DNA of 56,889 nucleotides from Candidatus Corynebacterium avicola (GCA_019114135.1 DXGC01000072.1:1-56889); one strand, 5' to 3'; counted from the stretch's first letter, positions 36,071-45,642 are shown. Numbers and translations are program-made. Notes: generated by a model from the sequence alone, not told the origin.

Positions 36071-36619
36071 ATGACCCTCGCACTGCGCTTCCCCACCGAC
36101 GCCGATGAAACCCGTGTCCTCGAGCTCGAAGCCGAGATCAGCACGGAGAACTTCAGCTTCCTCGCCGGACGCACCGTCGACGAGGAGAACACCTGGGCCG
36201 ACCTCCTGGAGGCGTGGCGTCGGGAACACGAGGGCACGGACCTGCCGGTGGACCGGGTACCCGCCGACTTCCTTCTCGCGGTGGTTCCCGATGGCGCGGG
36301 AACTGGTGAGCAGATCGTCGGCCGGGCCTCCATCCGCTACGGCCTGACCGACTACCTGCTCAAGTACGACGGCCACATCGGCTACGCCGTCGCTCCGGAG
36401 CACCGTCGCAAGGGCTACGCCACCGAGATCCTGCGACAGTCACTGGCGCTGCTCGCCGCACGCGGCGTCGAGCGTGCCCTGGTGACCTGCGACGAAGACA
36501 ACGTCGCGTCCTACCGGACCATCGAGGCCTGCGGCGGAATGCTGGAGAACATCGTCGACGGGCCGGACGGCATCCCGAAGCGCCGCTACTGGGTCGACCT
36601 GGGTCACCGGGTCAACTGA
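36071..36619 (+). CDS. GNAT-family N-acetyltransferase
   Basis: 182 residues. The acetyl-CoA-binding core is HIGYAVAPEHRRKGYATEIL (with R-R-K-G-Y-A), followed by RALVTCDEDNVASYRTIEACGG and the RRYWV C-terminus common in RimJ/RimL-like and YncA-like acetyltransferases. N-terminal TDADETRVLELEAEI suits the fold. Substrate unknown. Divergent from the siderophore-binding lipoprotein. Confidence 0.9.
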   Translation: MTLALRFPTDADETRVLELEAEISTENFSFLAGRTVDEENTWADLLEAWRREHEGTDLPVDRVPADFLLAVVPDGAGTGEQIVGRASIRYGLTDYLLKYDGHIGYAVAPEHRRKGYATEILRQSLALLAARGVERALVTCDEDNVASYRTIEACGGMLENIVDGPDGIPKRRYWVDLGHRVN

Positions 36620-36718
36620 TCTGCGTCGACGAGCCCTGTCGAGATCGTGGGACGAATCGCTGTCCTCGGCGTCGAAAACACGACGATCCATCCCACGAAT
36701 CGGGCACTTCGCCGGACG

Positions 36719-38560
36719 TCACTTCGTGTGGTGCACCTCGGCGAGCTGGTGGACCGGGGTGTCGATGCCCTCGTGGCGCGCGGCGAGCTGCAGCGAGAGG
36801 TAGCGGGAGTAGTGGCGCCCCTGGTGCAGGTTGCCGCCCATGAACCACAGGTTCTCCTGCTGGGTGGGCTTCCACATGTTGCGCAGCTCCCCTTCCCACG
36901 GGCCCGGGTCCTTGGCGGTATCCGACCCCAGACCCCAGCACTTGCCGACCTTGTCGGCGACCTCGGGACTGATCAGCTGCTCGGCCCAGCCGTTCATCGA
37001 GCCGTAGCCGGTGGCCAACACCACGACATCCGCCTCGAGTTCCGTGCCGTCGGTGAGCACCACGCCGTCCTCGGTGTAGTGGTCGATACCCACCCGGGAG
37101 TGCAGCTCGATCGAGCCGTCGGCAACGAGCTGACCCGCACCGACGTCGATGTAGTAGCCGGAGCCACGACGCAGGTACTTCAGGAACAGACCGGACTCGT
37201 CCTCGCCGAAGTCCAGCATGAAGCCGGCCTTCTCCAGCCCGGCGTAGTAGTCGGCGTCCTCCTCCCTGATCGCCGCGGTCGCCGCCTTCTGCCCCTCGGG
37301 CAGGACCTTGTACGGCAGCGAGGCGAACATGAGGTCCGCCCGGTCGGTGTCGATGCCGGCATCCAGGGCGTCCTCCGAGTACAGCGGGGCGACGACGTGC
37401 TTGATGAAGGAGTCCGAGCGCACCATGTAGGTCGGGGAGCGTTGGATCATGACCGGGTGCGCACCGTTCTCGTACAGATCGGCGCAGATGTCGTGGGCGG
37501 AGTTGTTGGCACCCAGCACCACCACGCGCCGCCCGCGGTCGGTCTCGCCGCCGGGGTGCTCGGAGGAGTGCCGGATCTCGCCGCGGAAGTTCTCCTGGCC
37601 GGGGAAGGTCGGACGGTTCGGCACACCGGACATGCCGGTGGCCATCACCAGCTGGTTGGGGTTCAGGACGACCTGCTCGCCGTCACGGTCGACGACGACC
37701 TCCCAGGTTCCGGACGCCTCGTTGTAGGAGGCCCGCTCACAGGTGGACTTCGTCCAGTAGTCCAGGTCCATGATGCCGACGTAGTGCTCGAGCCAGTCGC
37801 CCATCTTGTCCTTGGGTGTGAAGATCGGCCAGTCGTCGGGGAAGGGCAGGTACGGCAGGTGGTCGTACCAGACCGGGTCGTGCAGGCAGAGGGAGTGGTA
37901 GCGTCCGCGCCACTGGTCACCGGGGCGCTCGGACTTCTCGATGACCAGCGTGGGAACCCGCAGTCGCTTCAGACGGGACGCCAGGGCGATGCCGCCCTGA
38001 CCGCCACCGATGATGACCACGTAGGGCTGCTCCGAGTAGCCGAGGTTCTCGCGGCGTTCCGCGCGGCGGTCGGCCCAGTTCTTCCGGTTCTCGTGCACAC
38101 CGTGCTCGGCGCCGAGGATGCGTCGGCGTCCCTTGAACTCGGGGCGGGCGTGGAGTTCGCGGGCGGAGGTCAGCAGTGTCCATGCCTTGCCGTCCTTGAG
38201 CCGCAGCACTCCGCGGGCGGTGAACAACGGGGTGCTGAAGGTGACGAAACCGCGGGTGACACCGTCGCCCTCGTCGACGGCCTCGCCGTCGAGGGCGACG
38301 TCGGTGATCTCCAGGCGGTCATGGTTGGCGGTGACCAGGTCGGCGATGGCCTCGTGACCTTCGGCGGTGTGCAGGTTCCAGGTGTAGGTGACCAGGTCTC
38401 GCCAGAACCCGGTCTCCAGGAAGAGGTCCGTGGTGCGCTGGGCGGCGGTGACCGGGTCGGTCTCGGCGAGCGCGGCGCTGAGGTCGTGGAACCAGGACAG
38501 GACGGCGGCGTCGAGGTCGCTGGCGGCAGCGTCAGGGGCGGTGGTGACAGGTGCGGACAA
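36719..38560 (-). CDS. Flavin-containing monooxygenase with N-terminal SnoaL-like domain
   Basis: 613 residues. Residues 20-135 resemble an NTF2/SnoaL-like fold (LFLETGFWRDLVTYTWNLHT, HEAIADLV). The oxygenase part has the FAD-binding VIIGGGQGGIALASRL (about 182-197), RPGDQWRGRYHSLCLHDP, the second nucleotide fold VVLGANNSAHDICADL and the C-terminal VVLATGY. Such proteins use NADPH and O2 to oxygenate soft nucleophiles or ketones; they are common in actinobacteria. The substrate is unknown. Confidence 0.9.
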   Translation of the reverse strand: MSAPVTTAPDAAASDLDAAVLSWFHDLSAALAETDPVTAAQRTTDLFLETGFWRDLVTYTWNLHTAEGHEAIADLVTANHDRLEITDVALDGEAVDEGDGVTRGFVTFSTPLFTARGVLRLKDGKAWTLLTSARELHARPEFKGRRRILGAEHGVHENRKNWADRRAERRENLGYSEQPYVVIIGGGQGGIALASRLKRLRVPTLVIEKSERPGDQWRGRYHSLCLHDPVWYDHLPYLPFPDDWPIFTPKDKMGDWLEHYVGIMDLDYWTKSTCERASYNEASGTWEVVVDRDGEQVVLNPNQLVMATGMSGVPNRPTFPGQENFRGEIRHSSEHPGGETDRGRRVVVLGANNSAHDICADLYENGAHPVMIQRSPTYMVRSDSFIKHVVAPLYSEDALDAGIDTDRADLMFASLPYKVLPEGQKAATAAIREEDADYYAGLEKAGFMLDFGEDESGLFLKYLRRGSGYYIDVGAGQLVADGSIELHSRVGIDHYTEDGVVLTDGTELEADVVVLATGYGSMNGWAEQLISPEVADKVGKCWGLGSDTAKDPGPWEGELRNMWKPTQQENLWFMGGNLHQGRHYSRYLSLQLAARHEGIDTPVHQLAEVHHTK

Positions 38561-38800
38561 GGTGGAGCCTTTCAGGAGACGTCGGGCAACATGAGAACCG
38601 CCCGGATGTGACCGTAGTCACATCATCGGCGGATCGTCGACCACCCTAGAGAGGCGTCCCCCGTCGCCACGACCCTGCTATCCATACAGTTGTCTGAGCA
38701 GCACAAGACGCTCATCGTCTCCCCGCCGGGTACACCGTGGTCAGCACCCCCGTCGCATATCCGGGATCACGGCCGCCCGGACACATTGACGGGGGTAGCG

Positions 38801-39778
38801 TTACCCCCGCGCCAGGCCGGCGATACGCCGCACGGCGTTCTCCACCGCCCACTCGGCGTCCGCGGAATGTCCCTTGACCCCGGCATCCAGTTCCGCGACG
38901 ATCTGCACCGCCGCAGCCACCGAGGCCGAGGACCACCCCCTCGCCGCGCGCACGGTCTTCTCCAGCTTCCACGGCGGCATGCCGAATTCGCCGGCCTGCG
39001 TGCGGGGATTCACCCGGTCGCCGTGCACCCGGGCGATGTCGCCGATCATCCCTGACAGCGCAGATGCCAGCAGCACGGGGTGCACGCCGAGCTGCAGGGC
39101 CCGGCGAGCAGAGCCGACGGCGGCATCGGAGCGTCCGGCCAACGCCTGCTCGGCGACGTCGAAACCGGAGACCTCGGCTGAGCCGGTGTAGTAGCGGTGC
39201 ACGGCGTCCTCGGTGACGTTGCCGTCGGTGTCGGCGACGAGCTGGCTGATCGCGCTGGCGAGTTCCCGCAGGTCCGAACCGACGGAGTCCAGTAGCGCGG
39301 CGGTGACGTCCGGGGTGACGCGCACCTTGTGCCGGCGGAACTCCTGCTCGACGAAGCTCTGCTTCTCACGCCCCTTCAGCTCGGCGGCGGAGTGCACCTG
39401 AACCGTGCCCGACGGCCCCTTCTTCGGCAGGCTGGTGACCAGTGACTTCTGCCGTCCCTTGCCGGTGTGCTGCAGGATCAGCACGACACCGGGTGCCGGG
39501 TCGGCGACGGCCTGCTCGATGAGTGCGACGGTCTCCTTCGCCGCCTCCTCGACCACGGTGATCACCACGATGCGGTCCTCGGCGAACAGGGAGGGGCTGA
39601 GCAGTTCGGCGAGCTCACCGACGCTCAGCTCGGAGGTCTTACGCATGTCGACGGGCAGGTCCTTGATCCCGGCGCGCTCGCGGGTGGCGGCGACGATCTG
39701 CTGTCGTGTCCGCTCGGCGAGGAAACTCTCGGTGCCGACGATGAGGTTCACCGGTGCCGGTGCTGAACTGCCTGCCAT
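38801..39778 (-). CDS. holA: DNA polymerase III delta subunit
   Basis: 325 residues from ATG 39778 (two more in-frame ATG codons lie just upstream; no clear ribosome-binding site favours one). It loads the sliding clamp. Seen: N-terminal VNLIVGTESFLAER, FAEDRIVVI, the VILILQH-like strand (VVLILQHTGKGRQKSLV), and the C-terminal helical domain (DVAEQALAGRSDAA, PVLLASALSGMIGDIARVHG, MPPWKLEKTVRAARGW). It follows comEC with a 43-bp gap, the standard actinobacterial order. Confidence 0.93.
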   Translation of the reverse strand: MAGSSAPAPVNLIVGTESFLAERTRQQIVAATRERAGIKDLPVDMRKTSELSVGELAELLSPSLFAEDRIVVITVVEEAAKETVALIEQAVADPAPGVVLILQHTGKGRQKSLVTSLPKKGPSGTVQVHSAAELKGREKQSFVEQEFRRHKVRVTPDVTAALLDSVGSDLRELASAISQLVADTDGNVTEDAVHRYYTGSAEVSGFDVAEQALAGRSDAAVGSARRALQLGVHPVLLASALSGMIGDIARVHGDRVNPRTQAGEFGMPPWKLEKTVRAARGWSSASVAAAVQIVAELDAGVKGHSADAEWAVENAVRRIAGLARG

Positions 39779-39821
39779 GCCGACCATCATATAGTCCCGG
39801 GCGGACAGCAATCACCGACTG

Positions 39822-41915
39822 TCACTTCCCGCTGGCATGCAGACCGTCGGATGCCAGGACCACGGTGCCGTCGCGGCACGGGAACGCCACCGGCACCCCG
39901 GCCGGAGTCTGGCTGGGCATGCCGCGGCTGCGCCCGCAGGACGTCACGACATACAACTCCGGTGGCGGGGCCCCGGTGTTCGTACGGCGACGTTCCTCGG
40001 TCAGGACGCTGCCCTCATCCACCAGGAACACGACCTCGAAAGCGGATGGATCCGTGCCCGGTGCGGCGAAAATGTCCGGTGGTCCCGCGTCACTGGCTCC
40101 CTCTGCAGGACGGATCCCCAGATACCACTCCACCTCGTCGAGGTCCTCCGACCAGGTGCGGACCAGACCGACGTCCTGTCCCGACTTCTCCGAATACGGT
40201 CCGGTCGTCAGCGTGCCGCGGTGGAAACCCACCAGTACCACCACGATGACGCCCGCGAGTCCGGTGGATGCCGCAGCCCGCCACCGGGTGGAGACCACAA
40301 TGGTCACCAAGCCCGTGCCGGAGAGCACCACCAACCCCGCCCAGCCGAACCCGCCCGGGGTGTGCAGCACATCGATACTCGAGAGTCCGGACGCCACGGT
40401 GAGGATCCACCAGGCTGGCGGTGCTGCGGCGGTCAGCACCACGACCCCGGCCCCGACGTGGAGTCCGGCGACCAACGCCCCGAGCATCCCGATGACCGTC
40501 ACTACCGGTACCGCCGCACCCACCAGTACATTGGCGAGGACCGCTGTCGGCGAGAACACCCCGGTCATCTGCACGATCACCGGCGCGGTGACCACGTCCG
40601 CCGCCAGACTTACCGCCACCAGACCGACCAGCATGGCCTGCCACCGGGCCGGTGGATCATGACTGCCAGCCCGGGCGGTGCGACGGTCCGTCCACACCTG
40701 CAGGATCCGCCGGGTGACCAGAGGTGCCAGTGCCACAATTCCGGCAGTGGCCACGGCCGACAGAATGAAGGCGTACTCCACCGCCAGACCCGGATCCACT
40801 GCCAACAGCACCAGCACTGCCGCAGAGAGCGCGGCGAAACCGTGCGTCCTGCGCGCCGACCACACCGCGACGAGCCCCACCCCACCCATCACCGCGGCAC
40901 GCAGCACACTGGGTTCCGGGCCGACCAGGGCGACGAAGGCCACCAGACACACCGCGGCGGCAACGAGCTGCGACCAGCGGGGCGCGCCGAGAGCCGTGGC
41001 CAGCACAAGCACGCTTCCGGTGACGATGGCGAGGTTGGCACCGGAGACGGCCGTGAGGTGCGTCAGCCCCGTGGCGAGGAACTCCTCACGCGTACCGGGC
41101 TGTTGCATGCTGACGTCTCCGACCACCATGCCGGGAATCAGTTCCCCGGTTCCCCAGGGAAGTCCCTCGGCGGCGTCGCGCAGACTCCCCCGCAGGTGCG
41201 CTGTGATCCCGGCGATCCCGTCGGGTGAGCGGATGACCTCGGGAACCTCCTGGGCGTTGAGACTCAGCGGAACAAGAGACGAAGAACGGTCTGACTCCTT
41301 CGCTGTGGCGGTGAGTTGCAGCAGTGTGCCGGGTTGAAGGTCCAGAAGCTCACTGCGCGGGTTCGCGGAGTCCGTCCGGTCGCCGAGGAACACCGGTACC
41401 GTGCCAAGGTCCTCGACGGTGACGTTGATCAGCACCGTGCCACTGTCGAGCTGTTTCGGGGCGGTCGCGACGGTGACCGGACCGTCCCACCTCGAATGCC
41501 CGTGACGAAGAACGTGGCGGTCGACCCGCGCCACGAGCCACCCGGCACGTGCCGACCAGGCGGCGCCGACGAGCATGGCCAGCGCAAGCGTCCGGACCAT
41601 GATGCGTCCTTGTGCTTCATCGACAACGGTGCCGGAACGCCACGGACCGGCCCATCGCATCACCACGAGGCTGGCGGCCACGACGACCGAACATGCGACC
41701 GCCGGCCACGGCGTCCTGGTCACGATGGTGAGCGTGACCGTCAGCCACACCGTCAACGCGACGGGAACCAGACGGAGGTCGGGTCCACGGCGTCGGCGTA
41801 CCGAGTCGGGGCTGCGCGGGTCGCGGTCCGGGACGGTCCACTCGGTTCCCGAACCGGGCCCCGGGGTCAGATCCGGGTTCGGTCTCGACGCCGGTTCAGA
41901 TCGTGACGTGGTCAC
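39822..41915 (-). CDS. comEC: ComEC/Rec2-type DNA uptake channel protein
   Basis: 697 residues. A Pro/Asp-rich N-terminus is followed by helices (LRLVPVALTVWLTVTLTIV), an OB-like DUF4131 region (about 150-215) and the Competence domain (about 245-560) with ELIPGMVVGD and LTHLTAVSGANLAIVTG, which are ComEC signatures. The metallo-hydrolase domain found at the C-terminus of many ComEC proteins is absent; only about 120 residues of divergent soluble sequence follow the last helices. Natural competence in this genus is not well established. It overlaps comEA by 20 bp. Confidence 0.9.
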   Translation of the reverse strand: MTTSRSEPASRPNPDLTPGPGSGTEWTVPDRDPRSPDSVRRRRGPDLRLVPVALTVWLTVTLTIVTRTPWPAVACSVVVAASLVVMRWAGPWRSGTVVDEAQGRIMVRTLALAMLVGAAWSARAGWLVARVDRHVLRHGHSRWDGPVTVATAPKQLDSGTVLINVTVEDLGTVPVFLGDRTDSANPRSELLDLQPGTLLQLTATAKESDRSSSLVPLSLNAQEVPEVIRSPDGIAGITAHLRGSLRDAAEGLPWGTGELIPGMVVGDVSMQQPGTREEFLATGLTHLTAVSGANLAIVTGSVLVLATALGAPRWSQLVAAAVCLVAFVALVGPEPSVLRAAVMGGVGLVAVWSARRTHGFAALSAAVLVLLAVDPGLAVEYAFILSAVATAGIVALAPLVTRRILQVWTDRRTARAGSHDPPARWQAMLVGLVAVSLAADVVTAPVIVQMTGVFSPTAVLANVLVGAAVPVVTVIGMLGALVAGLHVGAGVVVLTAAAPPAWWILTVASGLSSIDVLHTPGGFGWAGLVVLSGTGLVTIVVSTRWRAAASTGLAGVIVVVLVGFHRGTLTTGPYSEKSGQDVGLVRTWSEDLDEVEWYLGIRPAEGASDAGPPDIFAAPGTDPSAFEVVFLVDEGSVLTEERRRTNTGAPPPELYVVTSCGRSRGMPSQTPAGVPVAFPCRDGTVVLASDGLHASGK

Positions 41916-42789
41916 GTAGGGCCTCGAACTTCGCCGGGCCGATCCCCTTGACCTCCATCAGCTGTTCCACCGTGGTGAAAGGACCGTGGGTGTCGCGCCA
42001 GGAGACGATCGCCTCGGCCGTGGCCGGGCCTACACCGGACAGTGAGGTCAGTGCGGTCATGTCCGCCGTGTTGAGGTTCACCAGGCCTGCGGCATTGCCT
42101 GGGTCTGAAGGGCCTTCAGTGCCCCCGCCCGGGATATTCTCCATCTGTACCTGTTCTCCCGGATAAACCACCTGGGAACCATCGGCGTCCACCACAACCT
42201 GCATGCCGTCGACCACCGGCTCGGCGAGGTTGATCCCCTGCACCCGACCATCGGCCCGCACCCCGCCAGCCTGGTCGATCACCTCGCCGACCCGCTTGTC
42301 CCGGTCGACGGTGAGCAGACCGGGACGGTGCACCATCCCCTGCACCGACACAACGGCCATCCCCTGCCGTTGCCCCTCCCGATCATCCCGGTCTGCTGTT
42401 CCCCCGGATTCCTCTGTTTCCCCCGTGTCCCCTGTGTCCCCCGTGTCCCCCGGTTCCTCCCCTTGTGTTTCCCCCTGGTTCGTCCCCGACGTTCCTACAT
42501 CGCCGGACACTGGTGACAGTCCGGCGACGACGCCCCCATCGTCGTCGCCGCTGTTCCTCAGGTCCCCAATCAGCATCACTCCTCCCACTGCCACCACCAG
42601 GGCGACAACTGCCATCACCAGCGTGCGAGCGGACCGGGGACTGATGACAGTCCGACGCTCGAACCGGACGTCGGCAAGCTCATGCCCGGGCACCGGCTGG
42701 GTCAGGGCCTCTACCCTGTCAGCCACCACACGCCGGGTGCTCTTCCGGGCCTTCGCCGACCTCGTCCTGTCGTCCGCGTCTCCGCTCAT
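41896..42789 (-). CDS. comEA: ComEA-type helix-hairpin-helix DNA-binding protein
   Basis: 297 residues from ATG 42789, selected because the longer frame adds an unlikely leader. One membrane helix (about 72-92, TLVMAVVALVVAVGGVMLIG), a low-complexity Gly/Asp/Thr linker with the repeat GDTGDTGDTG, an SLBB domain (VSVQGMVHRPGLLTVD to MQVVVDADG), and a C-terminal tandem helix-hairpin-helix (LVNLNTADMTALTSLSGVGP, MEVKGIGPAKFEALRDHV). It binds incoming double-stranded DNA at the membrane. Coupled to comEC through a 20-bp overlap. Confidence 0.92.
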   Translation of the reverse strand: MSGDADDRTRSAKARKSTRRVVADRVEALTQPVPGHELADVRFERRTVISPRSARTLVMAVVALVVAVGGVMLIGDLRNSGDDDGGVVAGLSPVSGDVGTSGTNQGETQGEEPGDTGDTGDTGETEESGGTADRDDREGQRQGMAVVSVQGMVHRPGLLTVDRDKRVGEVIDQAGGVRADGRVQGINLAEPVVDGMQVVVDADGSQVVYPGEQVQMENIPGGGTEGPSDPGNAAGLVNLNTADMTALTSLSGVGPATAEAIVSWRDTHGPFTTVEQLMEVKGIGPAKFEALRDHVTI

Positions 42790-42987
42790 GGGAACAATGC
42801 AACCGCACGGTTTCCGCGTAAACCGCCCGTCCACCGCCATCGCGCGATGAACATGTGGATAACCTCCGGTGTGTGGATAACCGAGATTCACCTACTCTGA
42901 CCAGGTAGAAGTGTTGTCCACGATAACCACGTCTCGGGATTCTCGAGGACTTTCCGCATGGGAGGTCAGAGGTGCGTGAGACGGCGA

Positions 42988-44337
42988 TCAGTCACGGACG
43001 AGAGACACACCGACGGCCCCCGGCCCGGTGTGCACCGCCATCGCATGGGTCACGTCGACGACCGAGATCACCACGCAGCTCGGCAGCGCCTCGCGCAGAG
43101 ACACCCGGAGCTGCTCGGCGACCTCTTCGGCCTCGAAGTGGTGGACGGCGAGGTGCATCGGCACGCGCGGCAGGTCCTCCAGCGGGGTCTGCTGGTCGTG
43201 TTTGCCGGCCTTATCGGCCTTGCCGTGCTTCTCTGTCTTCTCTGCCTTGTCCGTCTTCTCGGCCTCATCGGCCTTGTCAGACTTGTCAGCCTTGTCAGCC
43301 TTGGACGACTTCTCGGCCTTGTCTCCCTTGTCTCCCTTGTCCTTGCCAAAGCTGAAGATGCGGGGACGGTACACCGGCTCGGTGTCGACCGTGACCTGGG
43401 CATTGCGGTCACCGCGGGCAGGCTTCTCGGAGTCCTCGGACTCAGCGTCTGAATCACCCTCAGAATCACTCTCGGACTCATCTGTAGTGTCCGGGTCTTC
43501 CGAGTCAGACGTGCCCTCAGAGTCCTCCTCAGTGGCAGACCCAGCCTCGGCGTCAGCATCGTCGTTGGATGCATCGGCTGCATCGGCTTCTTCGGCTGCG
43601 TCGGCAGTGTCAGTCTCGCCCACGGGGACGGAGACCTCGTCGGTCGAGGTGGACGCCACGACCTCTTCTTCAGAGGAAGCTTCTGCGTCAGCCTCCGCAG
43701 CCTCAGAGTCCGCCTGCAGCGTAGCTTCAGCCACGGCCCGGTACTCCGCCGAGGCAAACGTCACCAGACGGTCCATGGCCTTGGCCTGCGTCCTGGTCTT
43801 CGCCACCAGCTCCAGCTTGCCGCCGGTCAGGTGCAGGATCGGCTTGATCGCCAGCGCCGTGGACAGCAGGCGCTGACCGGCGGACAAACGTCCGCCACGA
43901 GCCATCGCATCGGTCTTGCCCAGGAACAACCACAGGTGGCCGGAATCGATGACCTGCTGGGCGGCACCGCGGCACTCGTCCAGGGAACCGCCTTCATCGG
44001 CACACCGGGCCGCCGCGATCGCTGCCTGTCCGACCACCATGCCGGCCGACTGGGTGTCGAGCACCTCGACGGTCTCCCCCAGAACAGCCGCAGCCTGCGA
44101 GGCCGAGGACCAGGTCCCCGAGAGCTCCTTGGAGATGTGCACCGCGACCACGCCGTCGTCGCCGCCGCGTTCGAGCAGACGGGCATAGCAGGCTGTCAGT
44201 TCCAGGGACCCCAGACCCGCCGTCGTCTCCTCGTCGCCCTTGCCCTCGGCGTGGAAGTCGAGCACGGTGATGCCGTACTCCGCAGCCAGCGCCGGTGGCA
44301 GACATGCCGAAGAATCAGTGACAACCTTGACCGTCAT
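42988..44337 (-). CDS. DegV-family fatty-acid-binding protein with a 185-residue charged insert
   Basis: 449 residues; DegV proteins are normally about 280. The N-terminal part (1-204) has VKVVTDSSACLPPALA, HISKELSGTWSSAS and LDTQSAGMVVG, and the C-terminal part (391-449) has MHLAVHHFEAEEVAE and CVVISVVDVTHAMAVHTGPG: together one complete DegV fold. Between them lies a disordered insert: acidic and Ser/Ala-rich at 205-308, a short YRPRIFSFG segment at 323-331, then Lys/Asp/Ala repeats (KADKADKSDKADEAEKTDKA) at 332-380. The start overlaps the upstream phosphatase stop (ATGA). DegV proteins bind fatty acids for the FakAB kinase. Confidence 0.9.
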   Translation of the reverse strand: MTVKVVTDSSACLPPALAAEYGITVLDFHAEGKGDEETTAGLGSLELTACYARLLERGGDDGVVAVHISKELSGTWSSASQAAAVLGETVEVLDTQSAGMVVGQAAIAAARCADEGGSLDECRGAAQQVIDSGHLWLFLGKTDAMARGGRLSAGQRLLSTALAIKPILHLTGGKLELVAKTRTQAKAMDRLVTFASAEYRAVAEATLQADSEAAEADAEASSEEEVVASTSTDEVSVPVGETDTADAAEEADAADASNDDADAEAGSATEEDSEGTSDSEDPDTTDESESDSEGDSDAESEDSEKPARGDRNAQVTVDTEPVYRPRIFSFGKDKGDKGDKAEKSSKADKADKSDKADEAEKTDKAEKTEKHGKADKAGKHDQQTPLEDLPRVPMHLAVHHFEAEEVAEQLRVSLREALPSCVVISVVDVTHAMAVHTGPGAVGVSLVRD

Positions 44338-45131
44338 CGTGCGCTCACCCCTCGTCCGTCTCCTTCATCCGCGTTCGACACCGCCACCGGGGGCGGTGCG
44401 GCGACACCGACATTCCACCCTTCGAGGAACCACCGGGCCGAAGCCCACTGCTCCGGGCCGGTTGCCTCCAGGTCCGTGGGACGTGCCACCAGCTGCGACC
44501 ACCGGGTGTTCCCCAATCCGCCGAACATCGGGTAGTGGGACACCGGGACGTCCAGAAGACGGGAGGTCAGCGCACCGATGGTGCCGCCATGGGCGACCAG
44601 CATGACCGTCCCGGCGTCCCACGCCGACGACGCCATCAGCTCGGTGACGACCGACGCGGCACGCTCGGAGACCTCCAGGCGGGTCTCCCCACCCGGCGGC
44701 GCCCAGGTCGGGTTCAGCCGCCAGTGCGAACGCTGACCGGGGTACACCGAGTCGACCTCGCCGTGGGCCTTGCCGGACCACTCCCCGAGGTCGGTCTCGC
44801 GCAGACGGTGGTCGGTGGCGACCTCCAGGCCCAGGGACTCCGCCAGCACGTCGGCGGTGTCCCGGGCACGCTCCAGGTCCGAACTGACGATCGTCCCGAT
44901 CGGCCAGTTCGCCAGCTCGGCAGCGGCCGACCGGGCCTCGGCCAGGCCATTCTCCGACAGAGGGGTGTCCATCTGACCCTGCATCCGGCCGGTGAGGTTG
45001 AACTCGGTCTGGCCGTGGCGGATGAGGATCAGCCGTCGCTCCGGGAGGCGACTGCCGGACGCACCGGATCCACTGGTGCCGTCAGAGTCACTCTGACGCA
45101 GGTCAGTCGGGTTTCCCGGGTGCACGGTCAT
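44334..45131 (-). CDS. Histidine phosphatase (phosphoglycerate mutase-like)
   Basis: 265 residues from ATG 45131. Phosphohistidine motif LILIRHGQTEFN, the second RHG-fold residues in SSDLERARDTAD, LRETDLGEWSGK with its acidic residue, and VAHGGTIGALTSRLL. In corynebacteria this gene lies between rsfS and degV, as here. It likely dephosphorylates a small phosphoester; broad specificity is common and the natural substrate is not deducible. The N-terminal 30 residues are a Ser/Gly-rich extension. Confidence 0.92.
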   Translation of the reverse strand: MTVHPGNPTDLRQSDSDGTSGSGASGSRLPERRLILIRHGQTEFNLTGRMQGQMDTPLSENGLAEARSAAAELANWPIGTIVSSDLERARDTADVLAESLGLEVATDHRLRETDLGEWSGKAHGEVDSVYPGQRSHWRLNPTWAPPGGETRLEVSERAASVVTELMASSAWDAGTVMLVAHGGTIGALTSRLLDVPVSHYPMFGGLGNTRWSQLVARPTDLEATGPEQWASARWFLEGWNVGVAAPPPVAVSNADEGDGRGVSAR

Positions 45132-45141
45132 CGGAGGCCTC

Positions 45142-45642
45142 TTAGAGCTCGTCCTCGTCCGGCGCAGGACCGGCCAGGGGCAGGTCCTCGACGCTCTCAG
45201 CCGACAGGGTGTTGTCCACCGGGGCCTCGGCGTCGAGTTCGGTGACCTCGGCGTCGGAGGCCCAGAACCCGCGGTCGGCCTGCTCCACACCCTCGATCTC
45301 CACCGTCGGGCAGTCGCGGTACAGGCGGTCGATGGCGTAGTAGGAACGCTCCTCACGACGCTGGACGTGCACCATGATGGTTCCGTAGTCCAGCAGCACC
45401 CACCGGTTGTCACGGTTGCCCTCACGCATGCGCGGCTTCACGCCGATCTCGGAGAGCTTCTCCTCGATCTCGTCGACGATGGAGTCGACCATGCGCTCGT
45501 TGTCGCCCGTGACCAGCACGAAGCAGTCCGCCAGGGGCATACGGGACGTCACGTCGACGACGACGATGTCCTCGGCGAACTTCTCGGCGGCGGCGCGGGC
45601 GGCGATTCCCGCGTGGTTGATGGAGTCGGCGCTAGCGGTCAC
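45142..45642 (-). CDS. rsfS: Ribosome silencing factor
   Basis: 166 residues. RsfS/Iojap fold: AAEKFAEDIVVVDVTSRMPL, DCFVLVTGDNERMVDSIVDE, NRDNRWVLLDYGTIMVHV, REERSYYAIDRLYRDCP. It binds ribosomal protein L14 and blocks subunit joining during starvation. An acidic C-terminal extension of about 45 residues is longer than in E. coli. It lies between nadD and the phosphatase gene, the usual arrangement. Confidence 0.96.
   Translation of the reverse strand: MTASADSINHAGIAARAAAEKFAEDIVVVDVTSRMPLADCFVLVTGDNERMVDSIVDEIEEKLSEIGVKPRMREGNRDNRWVLLDYGTIMVHVQRREERSYYAIDRLYRDCPTVEIEGVEQADRGFWASDAEVTELDAEAPVDNTLSAESVEDLPLAGPAPDEDEL

Noticed and set aside
36647..38611. A 654-codon open frame on the plus strand
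   Set aside because: It is wholly antisense to the flavin monooxygenase gene, whose motifs are unmistakable. The frame is open because GC-rich coding DNA has few stops on the opposite strand, and its translation is a low-complexity Val/Gly/Leu/Arg mix.
43068..43757. Repetitive DNA in the degV insert considered as a CRISPR-like or satellite array
   Set aside because: The repeats are short, irregular and in frame with a conserved gene on both sides; there are no spacers and no cas genes.
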